64,000 nt of DNA. Origin: Planococcus antarcticus DSM 14505 (GTDB lineage: Bacteria; Bacillota; Bacilli; Bacillales_A; Planococcaceae). This document shows positions 47,840-56,874 of the stretch, piece after piece. The stretch's first letter is position 1. Each line of letters opens with the position of its first letter. Below the pieces are notes generated by a model. It saw nothing but the letters and a program-made list of their open reading frames with translations, ran no database searches and was not told the origin of the DNA. The position numbers and the translations under genes are program-made. The DNA lies in assembly GCF_001687565.2 (NCBI RefSeq), contig NZ_CP016534.2:1368501-1432500 (forward strand). Direction: 5' to 3'.

Positions 47840-49600
47840 TTGAGAAAAACGAAAATTGTCTGCACAATCGGACCTGCAAGTGAATCACCTGAACTGCTAG
47901 ATCGCTTAATCAAAGCGGGAATGAACGTCGCCCGCTTGAATTTTTCACACGGAAACCATGAAGAACATGCTTTGCGCATTAAACGGATCCGCGAAGCGGC
48001 TGATAAAGCTGGCAAAATTGTTGGTATTTTGTTGGATACAAAAGGTCCTGAAATTCGTACCCACCAAATGGAGAACGATTCAATTGAATTAGTAACAGGT
48101 CAGAAAATCGAGGTTTCCATGATTGAAGTATTGGGTACTGCTGAGCGATTTTCAATTACTTACGAACAATTAATTGAAGATGTTGAGGTAGGATCAATCA
48201 TTCTTTTGGATGATGGTTTAATCGAATTACGCGTCGAAAGTCTTGATACGGAAAATGGCATTATTCGTACTTCGGTTGAAAATGCTGGGACATTAAAAAG
48301 TAAAAAAGGTGTTAACGTTCCAGGCGTTTCGGTTCAATTGCCTGGTATCACGGAAAAAGATGCACAAGATATTTTATTCGGCATCGAACAAAACGTCGAT
48401 TTTGTTGCGGCTTCATTTGTTAGAAGAAGTTCAGATGTAATGGAAATTCGTGGCTTGCTTGAAAAAAACAACGGCTCGCATATTCAAATCATCCCGAAAA
48501 TTGAAAACCAAGAAGGTGTCGACAACATCGATGAAATCATTATGGTTTCTGATGGTTTGATGGTGGCACGTGGAGATTTAGGTGTAGAAATTCCAGCTGA
48601 AGAAGTCCCATTGGTTCAAAAATCGTTAATCGAGAAATGTAATAGTGCAGGTAAACCGGTTATCACAGCTACACAAATGCTAGATTCTATGCAACGCAAT
48701 CCGCGCCCGACACGCGCAGAAGCAAGTGACGTCGCTAACGCAATTTTTGACGGCACAGATGCTATTATGCTGTCAGGTGAAACAGCTGCGGGCATTTATC
48801 CTGTCGAATCAGTCGAAACGATGCACCGCATCGCCGAAACGACGGAATCTGCGTTAAACTATAAGCAAATTGTTTCAAATAGAAGAAAAGAAAAAGAATC
48901 GAATATGACAGAGGCAATTGGCCAAGCAGTGGCTTATACAGCTTTGAACTTAAAAGTTCGTGCCATTATCGCACCAACTGAAAGTGGCACAACGGCTAAA
49001 ATGATTTCTAAGTATCGCCCGGGAGCACCAATTATCGCTGTGACATCTTCGGAACGTCCAGCGCGTAAATTATCTTTAGTATGGGGAGTTCAGCCAATTA
49101 TTGGTACTTCAGTCCACTCGACAGATGAATTGTTAGAAAATGCAGTTGATGAAAGCTTGAAGCACGGCTATGTTAAACATGGCGACCTTGTCGTCATAAC
49201 AGCAGGTGTTCCAGTAGGACAAGCGGGTACGACTAACTTAATGAAAGTTCATGTTATTGGCGATATTTTGGCAAAAGGTCAAGGAATCGGCAAGACAGTT
49301 GCTTTTGCCGAAGCTGTAGTTGTTAGAAATGCAGAAGAAGCATTAGCAATCGATACTCAGGGCAAAATCATTGTAACGATTGGAACAGATCGTGACATGA
49401 TGCCAGCCATCAATAAATGCGCAGGAATCATCACTGAAGAAGGCGGATTGACGAGTCATGCAGCAGTGGTCGGTTTGAGTCTTGGGATTCCGGTTATCGT
49501 TGGTGTCGAAGAAGCAACCTCTCTTATTAAAACAAATTACGATATTACAATGGACGCAGAATCAGGCATCGTTTACCACGGCCATGCAAGTGTTCTGTAA
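47840..49600 (+). CDS. pyk: Pyruvate kinase with C-terminal PEP-utilizer domain
   Basis: Makes pyruvate and ATP from phosphoenolpyruvate. 586 residues from TTG 47840, which aligns with the homologue start [14 protein letters not shown] (GGAGTGA upstream; GTG 47831 overlaps that site). Barrel motifs [27 protein letters not shown] and TATQMLDSM are present. An extra C-terminal PEP-utilizer phosphohistidine domain ([19 protein letters not shown]) is typical of Bacilli. Confidence 0.97.
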   Translation: MRKTKIVCTIGPASESPELLDRLIKAGMNVARLNFSHGNHEEHALRIKRIREAADKAGKIVGILLDTKGPEIRTHQMENDSIELVTGQKIEVSMIEVLGTAERFSITYEQLIEDVEVGSIILLDDGLIELRVESLDTENGIIRTSVENAGTLKSKKGVNVPGVSVQLPGITEKDAQDILFGIEQNVDFVAASFVRRSSDVMEIRGLLEKNNGSHIQIIPKIENQEGVDNIDEIIMVSDGLMVARGDLGVEIPAEEVPLVQKSLIEKCNSAGKPVITATQMLDSMQRNPRPTRAEASDVANAIFDGTDAIMLSGETAAGIYPVESVETMHRIAETTESALNYKQIVSNRRKEKESNMTEAIGQAVAYTALNLKVRAIIAPTESGTTAKMISKYRPGAPIIAVTSSERPARKLSLVWGVQPIIGTSVHSTDELLENAVDESLKHGYVKHGDLVVITAGVPVGQAGTTNLMKVHVIGDILAKGQGIGKTVAFAEAVVVRNAEEALAIDTQGKIIVTIGTDRDMMPAINKCAGIITEEGGLTSHAAVVGLSLGIPVIVGVEEATSLIKTNYDITMDAESGIVYHGHASVL

Positions 49601-49624
49601 AATTCAACAAGGAGGCTGGTCAAA

Positions 49625-50011
49625 ATGATGAAATGGATTTTCTTGGCCTTAATTATTGTACCGTCTCTTGAATTGGCTCTGCTAATTTGGGCAGGGGGCA
49701 AGCTTGGGTTTTTCGCTACGATGGCAATTATTGTGGCGACGGGCTTGCTAGGCGCTTTTCTCGCCAAAAAACAAGGCATGAAAGCATTAAAAGACATTCA
49801 AGCGGGAATGAACAGTTTTCAAGCTCCTGGAGATCAATTGTTGAATGCGGCATTCATTCTGGTAGGGGGCATTTTGCTGCTAACACCTGGATTTATCTCC
49901 GATGCAATCGGTTTTACTATGCTTTTCAGCCCGACTCAGAAAATGTATAAGCCATTCATTTATCGAATGATCCATAAAAAGATGAAAAACACCCGGGTTA
50001 TCGTTGGATAA
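49625..50011 (+). CDS. fxsA: FxsA membrane protein
   Basis: 128 residues with three hydrophobic segments (IFLALIIVPSLELALLIWAG; MAIIVATGLLGAFLA; AAFILVGGILLLTPGFISD) and the family motif GGILLLTPGFISDAIG. E. coli FxsA modulates phage T7 exclusion by F plasmids; the role in Firmicutes is unknown. AAGGAGG 9 bases before the first of two ATGs. Located 24 bases after pyk, probably co-transcribed. Ytv-type permease ytvI, next in B. subtilis, is absent. Confidence 0.9.
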   Translation: MMKWIFLALIIVPSLELALLIWAGGKLGFFATMAIIVATGLLGAFLAKKQGMKALKDIQAGMNSFQAPGDQLLNAAFILVGGILLLTPGFISDAIGFTMLFSPTQKMYKPFIYRMIHKKMKNTRVIVG

Positions 50012-50052
50012 TGCCGGGTATTTCCATCGATTTTCCAAGGAAATTTAATTTC

Positions 50053-50066
50053 TATAAGCGTTTCCA
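50053..50066 (+). promoter_or_regulatory. cre-like CcpA site upstream of citZ
   Basis: TATAAGCGTTTCCA matches 13 of 14 positions of the cre consensus (A instead of G at position 2). It ends exactly where the -35 box begins. Confidence 0.65.
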
Positions 50067-50095
50067 TTCACAAATTCTACAAAGTTGATTATAAT
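50067..50095 (+). promoter_or_regulatory. SigA promoter of citZ
   Basis: -35 TTCACA (50067-50072), 17-base spacer, consensus -10 TATAAT (50090-50095). The leader has an 8-base stem (CATCATTC with GAATGATG, 50143-50170) of unknown use. Confidence 0.75.
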
Positions 50096-50198
50096 GGCTA
50101 AGTAAGGAAATAAAAACAGAAGTTCATAAACGCAGATGAGACATCATTCTGCATTTTTTTTTGGAATGATGAATTAGACTAAAGAAGGAGCGATTTAT

Positions 50199-51314
50199 AT
50201 GACATCGTCAAAAGGTTTAGAAGGTGTAGTAGCAACCCAATCCGCCATCAGCTCGATCATTGATGACACACTTACATACGTCGGCTACGATATTGATGAC
50301 CTGGCTGTCAACGCCAGCTTTGAAGAAGTGATTTACCTGCTGTGGCATCAGCGCTTGCCGAAGGCAGACGAATTGGCGGAACTCAAGCAGCAATTGGCAG
50401 ACAACATGGCGGTTCCTCAAGCCGTGCTGGACCATTTCAAAACGTACGACATCAAGCATGTCCACCCGATGGCCGCGCTTCGTACAGCAGTTTCGATGCT
50501 CGGCTTGTTTGACGAAGAAGCCGAAGTCATGGAACCAGAAGCGAATTACCGCAAAGCGATCAAAATCCAAGCGAAAATCTCGACATTGGTGACCGCTTTC
50601 GGCCGCATCCGCAACGGACAAGAACCCGTTGCCCCCAAAATGGACTTAAGCTTTGCCGCAAACTTCCTGTACATGTTGTCTGGTGAATTGCCAGAAGCCA
50701 TTGAAGAAGAAGCGTTTAACAAAGCGTTGGTTCTTCACGCCGACCACGAGTTGAACGCATCAACGTTCACGGCACGTGTGGCAGTTGCGACACTGTCTGA
50801 CGTTTATTCAGGTGTAACCGCTGCAATCGGCGCCTTAAAAGGTCCACTTCACGGCGGCGCAAACGAACAAGTGATGAAAATGTTGACAGAAATCGGCTCG
50901 GTCGATAACGTCGAAAAAGTCATCAATGACAAACTGGAAAACAAAGAAAAAATCATGGGCTTCGGACACCGTGTCTATCGTAAAGGCGACCCACGCGCGA
51001 AGCATTTGCGTGACATGTCTCAGAAATTGACGAAGATCCGCGGCGAAGAGAAATGGTACGAGATGTCCGTAAAAATCGATGACATCGTTTCCGGCCAGAA
51101 AAACCTGCCGCCGAATGTAGATTTTTACTCGGCGTCGGTCTACCATAGCCTGAACATCGAACATGATCTGTTCACGCCGATTTTTGCGGTATCCCGCACA
51201 TCCGGCTGGCTGGCTCATATTTTGGAGCAGTACTCGGACAACCGCTTGATCCGCCCACGCGCGGAATACATCGGACCTGGCATGCAAACGTATGTACCGG
51301 TTGAAGAAAGATAA
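50199..51314 (+). CDS. citZ: Citrate synthase
   Basis: First TCA-cycle step: oxaloacetate plus acetyl-CoA to citrate. 371 residues, the short Bacillus type. Active-site histidines are in LHADHELNAST and GPLHGGANEQVM, with MGFGHRVYRKGDPRAKHL and catalytic Asp in NVDFYSASVYHSL. GAAGGAG ribosome site. Preceded by a cre-like site and strong promoter, so CcpA control as in B. subtilis is likely. icd follows 94 bases later. Confidence 0.96.
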   Translation: MTSSKGLEGVVATQSAISSIIDDTLTYVGYDIDDLAVNASFEEVIYLLWHQRLPKADELAELKQQLADNMAVPQAVLDHFKTYDIKHVHPMAALRTAVSMLGLFDEEAEVMEPEANYRKAIKIQAKISTLVTAFGRIRNGQEPVAPKMDLSFAANFLYMLSGELPEAIEEEAFNKALVLHADHELNASTFTARVAVATLSDVYSGVTAAIGALKGPLHGGANEQVMKMLTEIGSVDNVEKVINDKLENKEKIMGFGHRVYRKGDPRAKHLRDMSQKLTKIRGEEKWYEMSVKIDDIVSGQKNLPPNVDFYSASVYHSLNIEHDLFTPIFAVSRTSGWLAHILEQYSDNRLIRPRAEYIGPGMQTYVPVEER

Positions 51315-51352
51315 AATAGCCTTTCGTAATTATTACTATTAAAAATATAACT

Positions 51353-51382
51353 CATAGGGCTTGCACTCTGTGCAGCCCTATG
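51353..51382 (+). promoter_or_regulatory. Intercistronic hairpin between citZ and icd
   Basis: CATAGGGC with GCCCTATG and TGCAC with GTGCA form a 13-pair stem with one bulge, loop TCT. No T-run follows, so it is more likely an mRNA processing or stability element than a terminator. It ends 14 bases before the icd ribosome site. Confidence 0.5.
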
Positions 51383-51408
51383 ACTTTGACCACAGGAGGA
51401 AATTATAC

Positions 51409-52677
51409 ATGACTAACGGCGAAAAAATTTCAGTAGAAAACGGTGTCTTGAACGTACCAAACAACGCAGTAATTCCTTACATTATCGGTGACGGAACAGG
51501 ACCGGATATTTGGCATGCAGCTTCGCGCGTTTTAGAAGAAGCCGTAACAAAAGCTTATAACGGCGAAAAATCAATTGTCTGGAAAGAAGTTCTTGCAGGA
51601 CAAAAAGCATTTGACCAAACGGGCGAATGGCTTCCTGAAGAAACTCTTGATGTAATCCGTGACTACTTGATCGCTATTAAAGGTCCTTTGACTACACCGA
51701 TCGGCGGCGGTATCCGTTCATTGAACGTTGCACTTCGTCAAGAATTGGATCTTTACACTTGCTTACGTCCAGTTCGCTACTTTGAAGGCGTACCTTCACC
51801 GGTCAAACGTCCTGAAGACACAGACATGGTTATTTTCCGTGAAAACACAGAAGATATCTACGCAGGTATCGAGTACGCTAAAGGTTCAGATGAAGTGAAA
51901 AAATTAATTTCATTCCTACAAGACGAAATGGGCGTTAAAAACATTCGTTTCCCTGAGTCTTCAGGTATCGGCATCAAACCGATTTCAGAAGAGGGAACAA
52001 AACGTTTAGTTCGCGCTGCAATCAACTATGCAATCACTGAAGGCCGTGAATCATTAACGCTTGTTCATAAAGGAAACATTATGAAATTCACTGAAGGAGC
52101 TTTCAAAAACTGGGGCTATGAAGTGGCTGAGCAAGAATTCGGCGAGAAAGTATTTACCTGGAACGAATACGATGCAATTAAAGATGAAAAAGGGACAGAT
52201 GCTGCGAACAAAGCACAAGAAGAAGCACTTGCTGCAGGCAAAATTCTTGTTAAAGACTCAATTGCTGACATCTTTCTACAACAAATTCTTACACGTCCAA
52301 GCGAGTTCGATGTTGTTGCAACAATGAACTTAAACGGAGATTACATCTCTGATGCGTTGGCTGCTCAAGTAGGCGGAATTGGTATCGCTCCCGGAGCGAA
52401 CATCAATTACGATACTGGACATGCGATTTTCGAGGCAACTCACGGAACAGCACCTAAATATGCTGGCCTGGATAAAGTAAACCCTTCGTCTCTCATCCTT
52501 TCAGGCGTATTGATGCTTGAGCACCTTGGGTGGGGAGAAGCTGCTACAATGATCATAAATTCTATGGAGAAAACAATTGCTTCTAAAGTTGTAACTTACG
52601 ACTTTGCACGTCTAATGGACGGTGCGACAGAAGTGAAATGCTCTGAGTTTGCTGATGAATTGATCAAAAACCTATAA
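51409..52677 (+). CDS. icd: Isocitrate dehydrogenase (NADP-dependent)
   Basis: Oxidative decarboxylation of isocitrate to 2-oxoglutarate. 422 residues (B. subtilis 423). Phosphorylatable serine loop [12 protein letters not shown], substrate arginines, [14 protein letters not shown], and the NADP region [19 protein letters not shown]. Start 51409 follows AGGAGG; the frame is open to 51361 but that part forms the intercistronic hairpin. Terminator follows. Confidence 0.97.
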   Translation: MTNGEKISVENGVLNVPNNAVIPYIIGDGTGPDIWHAASRVLEEAVTKAYNGEKSIVWKEVLAGQKAFDQTGEWLPEETLDVIRDYLIAIKGPLTTPIGGGIRSLNVALRQELDLYTCLRPVRYFEGVPSPVKRPEDTDMVIFRENTEDIYAGIEYAKGSDEVKKLISFLQDEMGVKNIRFPESSGIGIKPISEEGTKRLVRAAINYAITEGRESLTLVHKGNIMKFTEGAFKNWGYEVAEQEFGEKVFTWNEYDAIKDEKGTDAANKAQEEALAAGKILVKDSIADIFLQQILTRPSEFDVVATMNLNGDYISDALAAQVGGIGIAPGANINYDTGHAIFEATHGTAPKYAGLDKVNPSSLILSGVLMLEHLGWGEAATMIINSMEKTIASKVVTYDFARLMDGATEVKCSEFADELIKNL

Positions 52678-52682
52678 GCGTA

Positions 52683-52713
52683 AAAAAGAGGGAGGGATTT
52701 TCCCTCCTTTTTT
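52683..52713 (+). terminator. icd terminator
   Basis: GGAGGG with CCCTCC, loop ATTTT, then T6. Confidence 0.85.
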
Positions 52714-52763
52714 GTATTATTTATTAGTAGAATACCGATTTTTATGTTGTTTAGTAGAGTAGG

Positions 52764-52886
52764 GTGAAGAAATCGCGCCAGGAGGACGCTTTCCTGCGGG
52801 CAAGCGCCAAGCCGCTTCGTCGCTACGCTCTTGCAGGGTCTTGGCTCTCGCTATTCCGCGGGAGTCGGCGCCTTCTGTTCTTTCTT
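52764..52886. repeat. GC-rich interspersed repeat, plus orientation
   Basis: From AAGAAATCGCGCCAGGAGG to TTCTTTCTTCTT, with internal CGCTTTCCTGCGGGC and CGCTATTCCGCGGGAGTC arms. Similar in design to GC-rich intergenic repeats known across Bacillaceae and Planococcaceae. Open frames across it are not genes. Between this and the next copy, a small hairpin AGAAACGAAGATTTCGTTTCT lies at about 52909. Confidence 0.7.
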
Positions 52887-52987
52887 CTTAGATGTGTGGA
52901 GGTAATTAAGAAACGAAGATTTCGTTTCTGGGTAAGTCTTAAGTATCTATAAAAGTGTTTATTAATTAATGTCACTGAACAGATATG

Positions 52988-53095
52988 GAGCACAACAAAG
53001 GAGACTCCCGCGGGATAGCGTAGTGCCGAAATTCACTCGGGCGTTGAGGACGAGTTAGTTCGGTTCACGCCCGCGGGAAAGCGGAGTTGTTTTGC
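52988..53095. repeat. GC-rich interspersed repeat, minus orientation
   Basis: Read on the minus strand it gives CGCTTTCCCGCGGGC ... CGCTATCCCGCGGGAGTC, the same framework as the 52764 copy, so the two form an inverted pair about 100 bases apart. The pair fills the icd-mdh gap. Confidence 0.7.
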
Positions 53096-53153
53096 GCAAT
53101 ATCAGTATGCTACTAAATTGATGAAAATCATCTACTAAAAGGAGAGATATTTC

Positions 53154-54092
53154 ATGACATTCAAACGTAAAAAGATTTCAGTAATCGGTTCTGGGTTTAC
53201 AGGTGCTACGACGGCTTTCTTATTGGCTCAAAAAGAATTGGGAGATGTCGTATTAGTGGATATTCCGCCGATGGAAAATCCGGCAAAAGGCAAAGCTTTG
53301 GATATGGCAGAAGCAGCGCCTGTTCTCGGGTTTGATGCTCGTGTTTTAGGAACATCAAATTACGAAGACACCAAAGACTCAGATTTAGTCATTATTACTG
53401 CAGGAATTGCACGAAAGCCGGGCATGAGCCGTGACGATTTGGTTCAAACCAATCAGAAGGTCATGAAAGCTGTTACAGCTGATATTGTGAAATACTCTCC
53501 GGAAACGACAATCATCGTTTTAACCAATCCGGTTGATGCGATGACTTATACCGTCTTTCAGGCATCCGGGTTCCCGAAAGAACGCGTGATCGGACAATCC
53601 GGTGTATTGGACTCTGCTCGTTTCCGCACATTTGTAGCAGAAGAATTGGATGTCTCGGTCAAAGATGTCACCGGATTCGTATTGGGGGGGCATGGTGATG
53701 ATATGGTACCGCTCGTGCGCTATTCATATGCGGGCGGCATTCCGTTAGAGACTTTGATTTCCAAAGAGCGTTTGGCTGAAATTGTGGCACGAACGCGCAA
53801 AGGAGGAGCGGAAATCGTCAACCTTTTGGGGAACGGTTCGGCTTATTACGCGCCAGCAGCTTCAATAGTCGAAATGGCTGAAGCAATCATCAAAGATCAG
53901 CGCCGTATTTTACCGTCGATCGCCTATTTAGAAGGCGAGTATGGTTTAGATGGCATCTACCTGGGTGTACCGACCATATTGGGTGCTGGTGGTATCGAAA
54001 AGATTATTGAAATTGACTTGAACGAAGAAGAAAAAGGGTTATTGAACCAATCAGCAGATTCGGTGAAAGCTGTTATGAAAGTATTGGCTTAA
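53154..54092 (+). CDS. mdh: Malate dehydrogenase
   Basis: NAD-dependent oxidation of malate to oxaloacetate. 312 residues, LDH-like type. Nucleotide loop [15 protein letters not shown], substrate arginines in [11 protein letters not shown], catalytic Asp-His pair ([22 protein letters not shown]). AAAGGAGAG ribosome site. In Bacillus citZ-icd-mdh form one operon; here a 470-base repeat-filled gap and the icd terminator separate mdh. Confidence 0.97.
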   Translation: MTFKRKKISVIGSGFTGATTAFLLAQKELGDVVLVDIPPMENPAKGKALDMAEAAPVLGFDARVLGTSNYEDTKDSDLVIITAGIARKPGMSRDDLVQTNQKVMKAVTADIVKYSPETTIIVLTNPVDAMTYTVFQASGFPKERVIGQSGVLDSARFRTFVAEELDVSVKDVTGFVLGGHGDDMVPLVRYSYAGGIPLETLISKERLAEIVARTRKGGAEIVNLLGNGSAYYAPAASIVEMAEAIIKDQRRILPSIAYLEGEYGLDGIYLGVPTILGAGGIEKIIEIDLNEEEKGLLNQSADSVKAVMKVLA

Positions 54093-54104
54093 TCTATAGG
54101 GGCG

Positions 54105-54136
54105 ACGGACAGGGGATTATCCCTGTCCGTTTTTTA
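54105..54136 (+). terminator. mdh terminator
   Basis: Perfect stem ACGGACAGGG with CCCTGTCCGT, then T6. Confidence 0.9.
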
Positions 54137-54239
54137 GTATCGTGGGTAAGATCTGTTTTCCTGCTACCTAAGGCGCTTGCACTTTCATTGACTAAATTGA
54201 TACTATAGGAGTATCAAGAAAATGGAGGGATGTTGTTTG

Positions 54240-54683
54240 TTGCTTGGGAAAAAGCGGGAATTAGGCCGGAAAGTAGAAGAAATCAAAATCGGCGAGAAAC
54301 TAAAGCTGACAGAAAAGATTGAAGACAAAGATCTGCTTCTCTATCTGGGTTTGACCAATGACAGCAATCCGCTGTATATTCAACACGATTTTGCGGCGCA
54401 AACTACTTTTGGAAAACCAGTGGTGCCGAATATCATGTTGACGGGCATTCTTACTTCTGCGGTGTCCAAATACGTACCGGGTCCCGGTTCTTATATTACA
54501 GGCCAGCAGCTGAAGTTCTTAAAGCCTATCCACCATTACGCAACCATCGACTTTTTATTGGAGGTCGTTGAAGTGAATATCGATCATAATGAAGTAATCG
54601 TCCAAGTTGAAGGAGTCGATGAAAATGGTGAAATCGCAGTACAAGGACAAATCACAGCTAATCCACCGAGAATTGTGGAATAA
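54240..54683 (+). CDS. MaoC-like dehydratase domain protein
   Basis: 147 residues, hotdog fold of the (R)-specific enoyl-CoA hydratase/MaoC family: LTNDSNPLYIQHDFAAQTTF contains the Asp-x5-His-type catalytic pair. The following VVPNIMLTGI and FLKPIHHYATI are typical. The first ATG (54222) is upstream of the ribosome site GGAGGG (54225-54230), so TTG 54240 (or 54237) is preferred; this aligns with homologues starting at LGKKRELGRK. Substrate unknown. It lies between mdh and phoP, as in related genera. Confidence 0.82.
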   Translation: MLGKKRELGRKVEEIKIGEKLKLTEKIEDKDLLLYLGLTNDSNPLYIQHDFAAQTTFGKPVVPNIMLTGILTSAVSKYVPGPGSYITGQQLKFLKPIHHYATIDFLLEVVEVNIDHNEVIVQVEGVDENGEIAVQGQITANPPRIVE

Positions 54684-54758
54684 TGAACGATTCGTGCAAT
54701 AGATAATTTCTGACGCGGTTTGAGATGGGGGTTTCAAACTGAGTATGGAGGATGTAAA

Positions 54759-55466
54759 ATGCTGAAAAAAATATTAATAATCGAAGATGAACACTCAATT
54801 GCGACTTTATTGTCCTATAATCTTGTCCAGGCGGGTTTTGAGACCGTTGTTGCAAATGATGGCAAACTTGGTTATGATTTGGCTTTGAGTGAAAACCCAT
54901 CGCTGATTGTACTGGATCTTATGCTGCCGTCAATGGACGGAGTAGAAGTCTGTAAATCACTGCGCCAGCAAAAAATTAATACACCCATAATCATGTTGAC
55001 AGCCAAAGGCGATGAGTTTGATAAGGTGCTGGGGCTGGAACTGGGAGCGGACGATTACATGACCAAACCCTTCAGCCCAAGAGAAGTGGTAGCGCGCATT
55101 AAAGCAGTGTTGAGAAGGTCTAGTAATGTCCCGGCTGCGCAGCAGGATTCTTCGGCGCCAATTTCCCTCGGTAAATTGGATGTCTATCCCGATCGATTTG
55201 AAGTTTTTCTCAATAAAGAGCAGTTGGAGTTTACACCGAAGGAATTTGAGCTTTTAGTATATTTAATGGAAAATAAAAATCGGGTATTAACGCGAGATCA
55301 GCTGCTGAGCGCGGTTTGGAAATATGATTTTGCAGGGGATACGCGGATTGTCGATGTCCACATTAGCCATTTGCGCGATAAGATCGAAGAAAATAGCCGA
55401 AAACCGACTTTCATTAAAACAATTCGGGGACTGGGCTATAAATTTGAAGAGCCAAAAAGCTCATGA
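54759..55466 (+). CDS. phoP: Phosphate regulon response regulator PhoP
   Basis: OmpR-type activator/repressor of the phosphate starvation response. 235 residues. Receiver with acidic pair in IIEDEHSI, phospho-Asp in IVLDLMLPSMDG, Lys in DDYMTKPFSP. The C-terminal winged helix ends FIKTIRGLGYKFEEP. ATG 54759 follows TGGAGGATG; the frame is open to 54720 but without a ribosome site. Its stop overlaps the phoR start by four bases. Confidence 0.95.
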   Translation: MLKKILIIEDEHSIATLLSYNLVQAGFETVVANDGKLGYDLALSENPSLIVLDLMLPSMDGVEVCKSLRQQKINTPIIMLTAKGDEFDKVLGLELGADDYMTKPFSPREVVARIKAVLRRSSNVPAAQQDSSAPISLGKLDVYPDRFEVFLNKEQLEFTPKEFELLVYLMENKNRVLTRDQLLSAVWKYDFAGDTRIVDVHISHLRDKIEENSRKPTFIKTIRGLGYKFEEPKSS

Positions 55467-56860
55467 AATCTTTTCGGCATCGTCTGCTGGTCACCCTGCT
55501 GGTGTGGATCGGAATGATGCTTTCAGGGTTGTTCATCGTTGTGCTTCAGCTTTTGCCGATCTATGAGAATGCCGAAAATAAACCAGGAATTTGGCTGATT
55601 TTATTTCTAGCCTTTGCAGTTGCTATGTTATTTTCAGCGATTGTGGGCAGACGAATTATTGAAGTGAACATCAAACCGATTGAAAATGCCACAGAAACGG
55701 CTATGGAATTGGTCAAAGGAAATTACCGGGCGCGTGCATCGGAATCCAATGCTCTTGGTAGCGTTGGATTGAGCCGGACCATTAATGTTCTGGCCCGGAA
55801 TCTGCAGGAAATCACAGCGGTGCGTGTCCTGGAACAAGAGCGGCTAAAGACGTTGATCGAGAACATGGGCAGTGCGTTGATCATGATCGACAGGCAAGGA
55901 GCCGTTTCTCTTGTCAATAAACCCTTTTTAGATGAATTTGAATTATCCACTGAAAATACATTGGGGAAATTTTATAAAGAAATCCGAGTTCCTTATGAAC
56001 TGGAGGATTTCATTGAAAATGTCTTCATGACGGAAACGCATTCCAGGGCTCAGATTGAATTTATATCAGGAGTGAAATTGAAGAACCTTAACGTCTACGG
56101 TGCACCTGTTATTGGAGAACATCAGCGCTGGTTGGGAATTGTCATTGTGTTTCACGACATTACAGAACTGAAAAGGCTGGAGCAGATCCGCAAAGATTTC
56201 GTTGCCAATGTTTCCCATGAGCTTCGGACCCCGGTAACGTCCATTAAAGGGTTTTCGGAAACCCTGCTTGATGGCGCATACAAGGATACTGAGACCTTAT
56301 TATCGTTTTTGGAAATTGTTCATGCGGAAAGTAATCGGTTGGAAATGCTCATAAACGATCTTCTCGATTTATCAAATGTGGAACAAAGTGGCTTTGAAGT
56401 GAATGCGCAGCCAACAGATATGAAAGCTGTCATTAAAAGGGCAGTAGAAATGATACAACCAAAGATCAATGAGAAATCCATTGGGTTGAAGCTGGAAGTT
56501 AAACCCGTGACAGTTTATGGTGATTCCAACCGTCTAATCCAGGTGATGATGAATCTCCTGATTAATGCTGTTACATATTCAGGGAACCATACAGAAATTA
56601 CGATCCGGCTCTCTGTCAAAGACGATCAAGCCATCGTTCAAGTGGAGGACCAGGGAATCGGGATTGAAAGCTCGGAAATCGGCCGGTTATTTGAACGTTT
56701 TTACCGTGTCGACCGGGCCCGAAGCCGGAATTCAGGCGGCACCGGCCTTGGACTTTCCATTGTTAAACACTTAATCGAAGCGCATCATGGAAAAGTGGAA
56801 GTCGATAGTGCAGTTGGTGTCGGCACCACATTCACCATCTATTTGCCTTTGGCTAGTTAA
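55463..56860 (+). CDS. phoR: Phosphate regulon sensor histidine kinase PhoR, without extracellular domain
   Basis: 465 residues against 579 in B. subtilis. Two membrane helices (about 8-31 and 42-62) are joined by only about ten residues, so the extracytoplasmic PAS-like domain is missing. Then HAMP (about 63-115), a cytoplasmic PAS domain (about 122-235), DHp with phosphohistidine H252 in NVSHELRTPVTS, and the ATPase domain (NLLINAVTYS, DQGIGI, GGTGLGLSIVKH). Sensing must be membrane or cytoplasmic. Coupled to phoP by ATGA; the ATP-grasp ligase follows after 14 bases. Confidence 0.93.
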   Translation: MKSFRHRLLVTLLVWIGMMLSGLFIVVLQLLPIYENAENKPGIWLILFLAFAVAMLFSAIVGRRIIEVNIKPIENATETAMELVKGNYRARASESNALGSVGLSRTINVLARNLQEITAVRVLEQERLKTLIENMGSALIMIDRQGAVSLVNKPFLDEFELSTENTLGKFYKEIRVPYELEDFIENVFMTETHSRAQIEFISGVKLKNLNVYGAPVIGEHQRWLGIVIVFHDITELKRLEQIRKDFVANVSHELRTPVTSIKGFSETLLDGAYKDTETLLSFLEIVHAESNRLEMLINDLLDLSNVEQSGFEVNAQPTDMKAVIKRAVEMIQPKINEKSIGLKLEVKPVTVYGDSNRLIQVMMNLLINAVTYSGNHTEITIRLSVKDDQAIVQVEDQGIGIESSEIGRLFERFYRVDRARSRNSGGTGLGLSIVKHLIEAHHGKVEVDSAVGVGTTFTIYLPLAS

Positions 56861-56874
56861 TTTAGGAGGAAAGT

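Noticed and set aside
52764..52952. 62-codon frame after icd
   Set aside because: Spans the GC-rich repeat; no ribosome site or known domain.
54141..54146. GGGTAA as a SigB -10 before the MaoC gene
   Set aside because: No GTTTAA-like -35 at the right distance.
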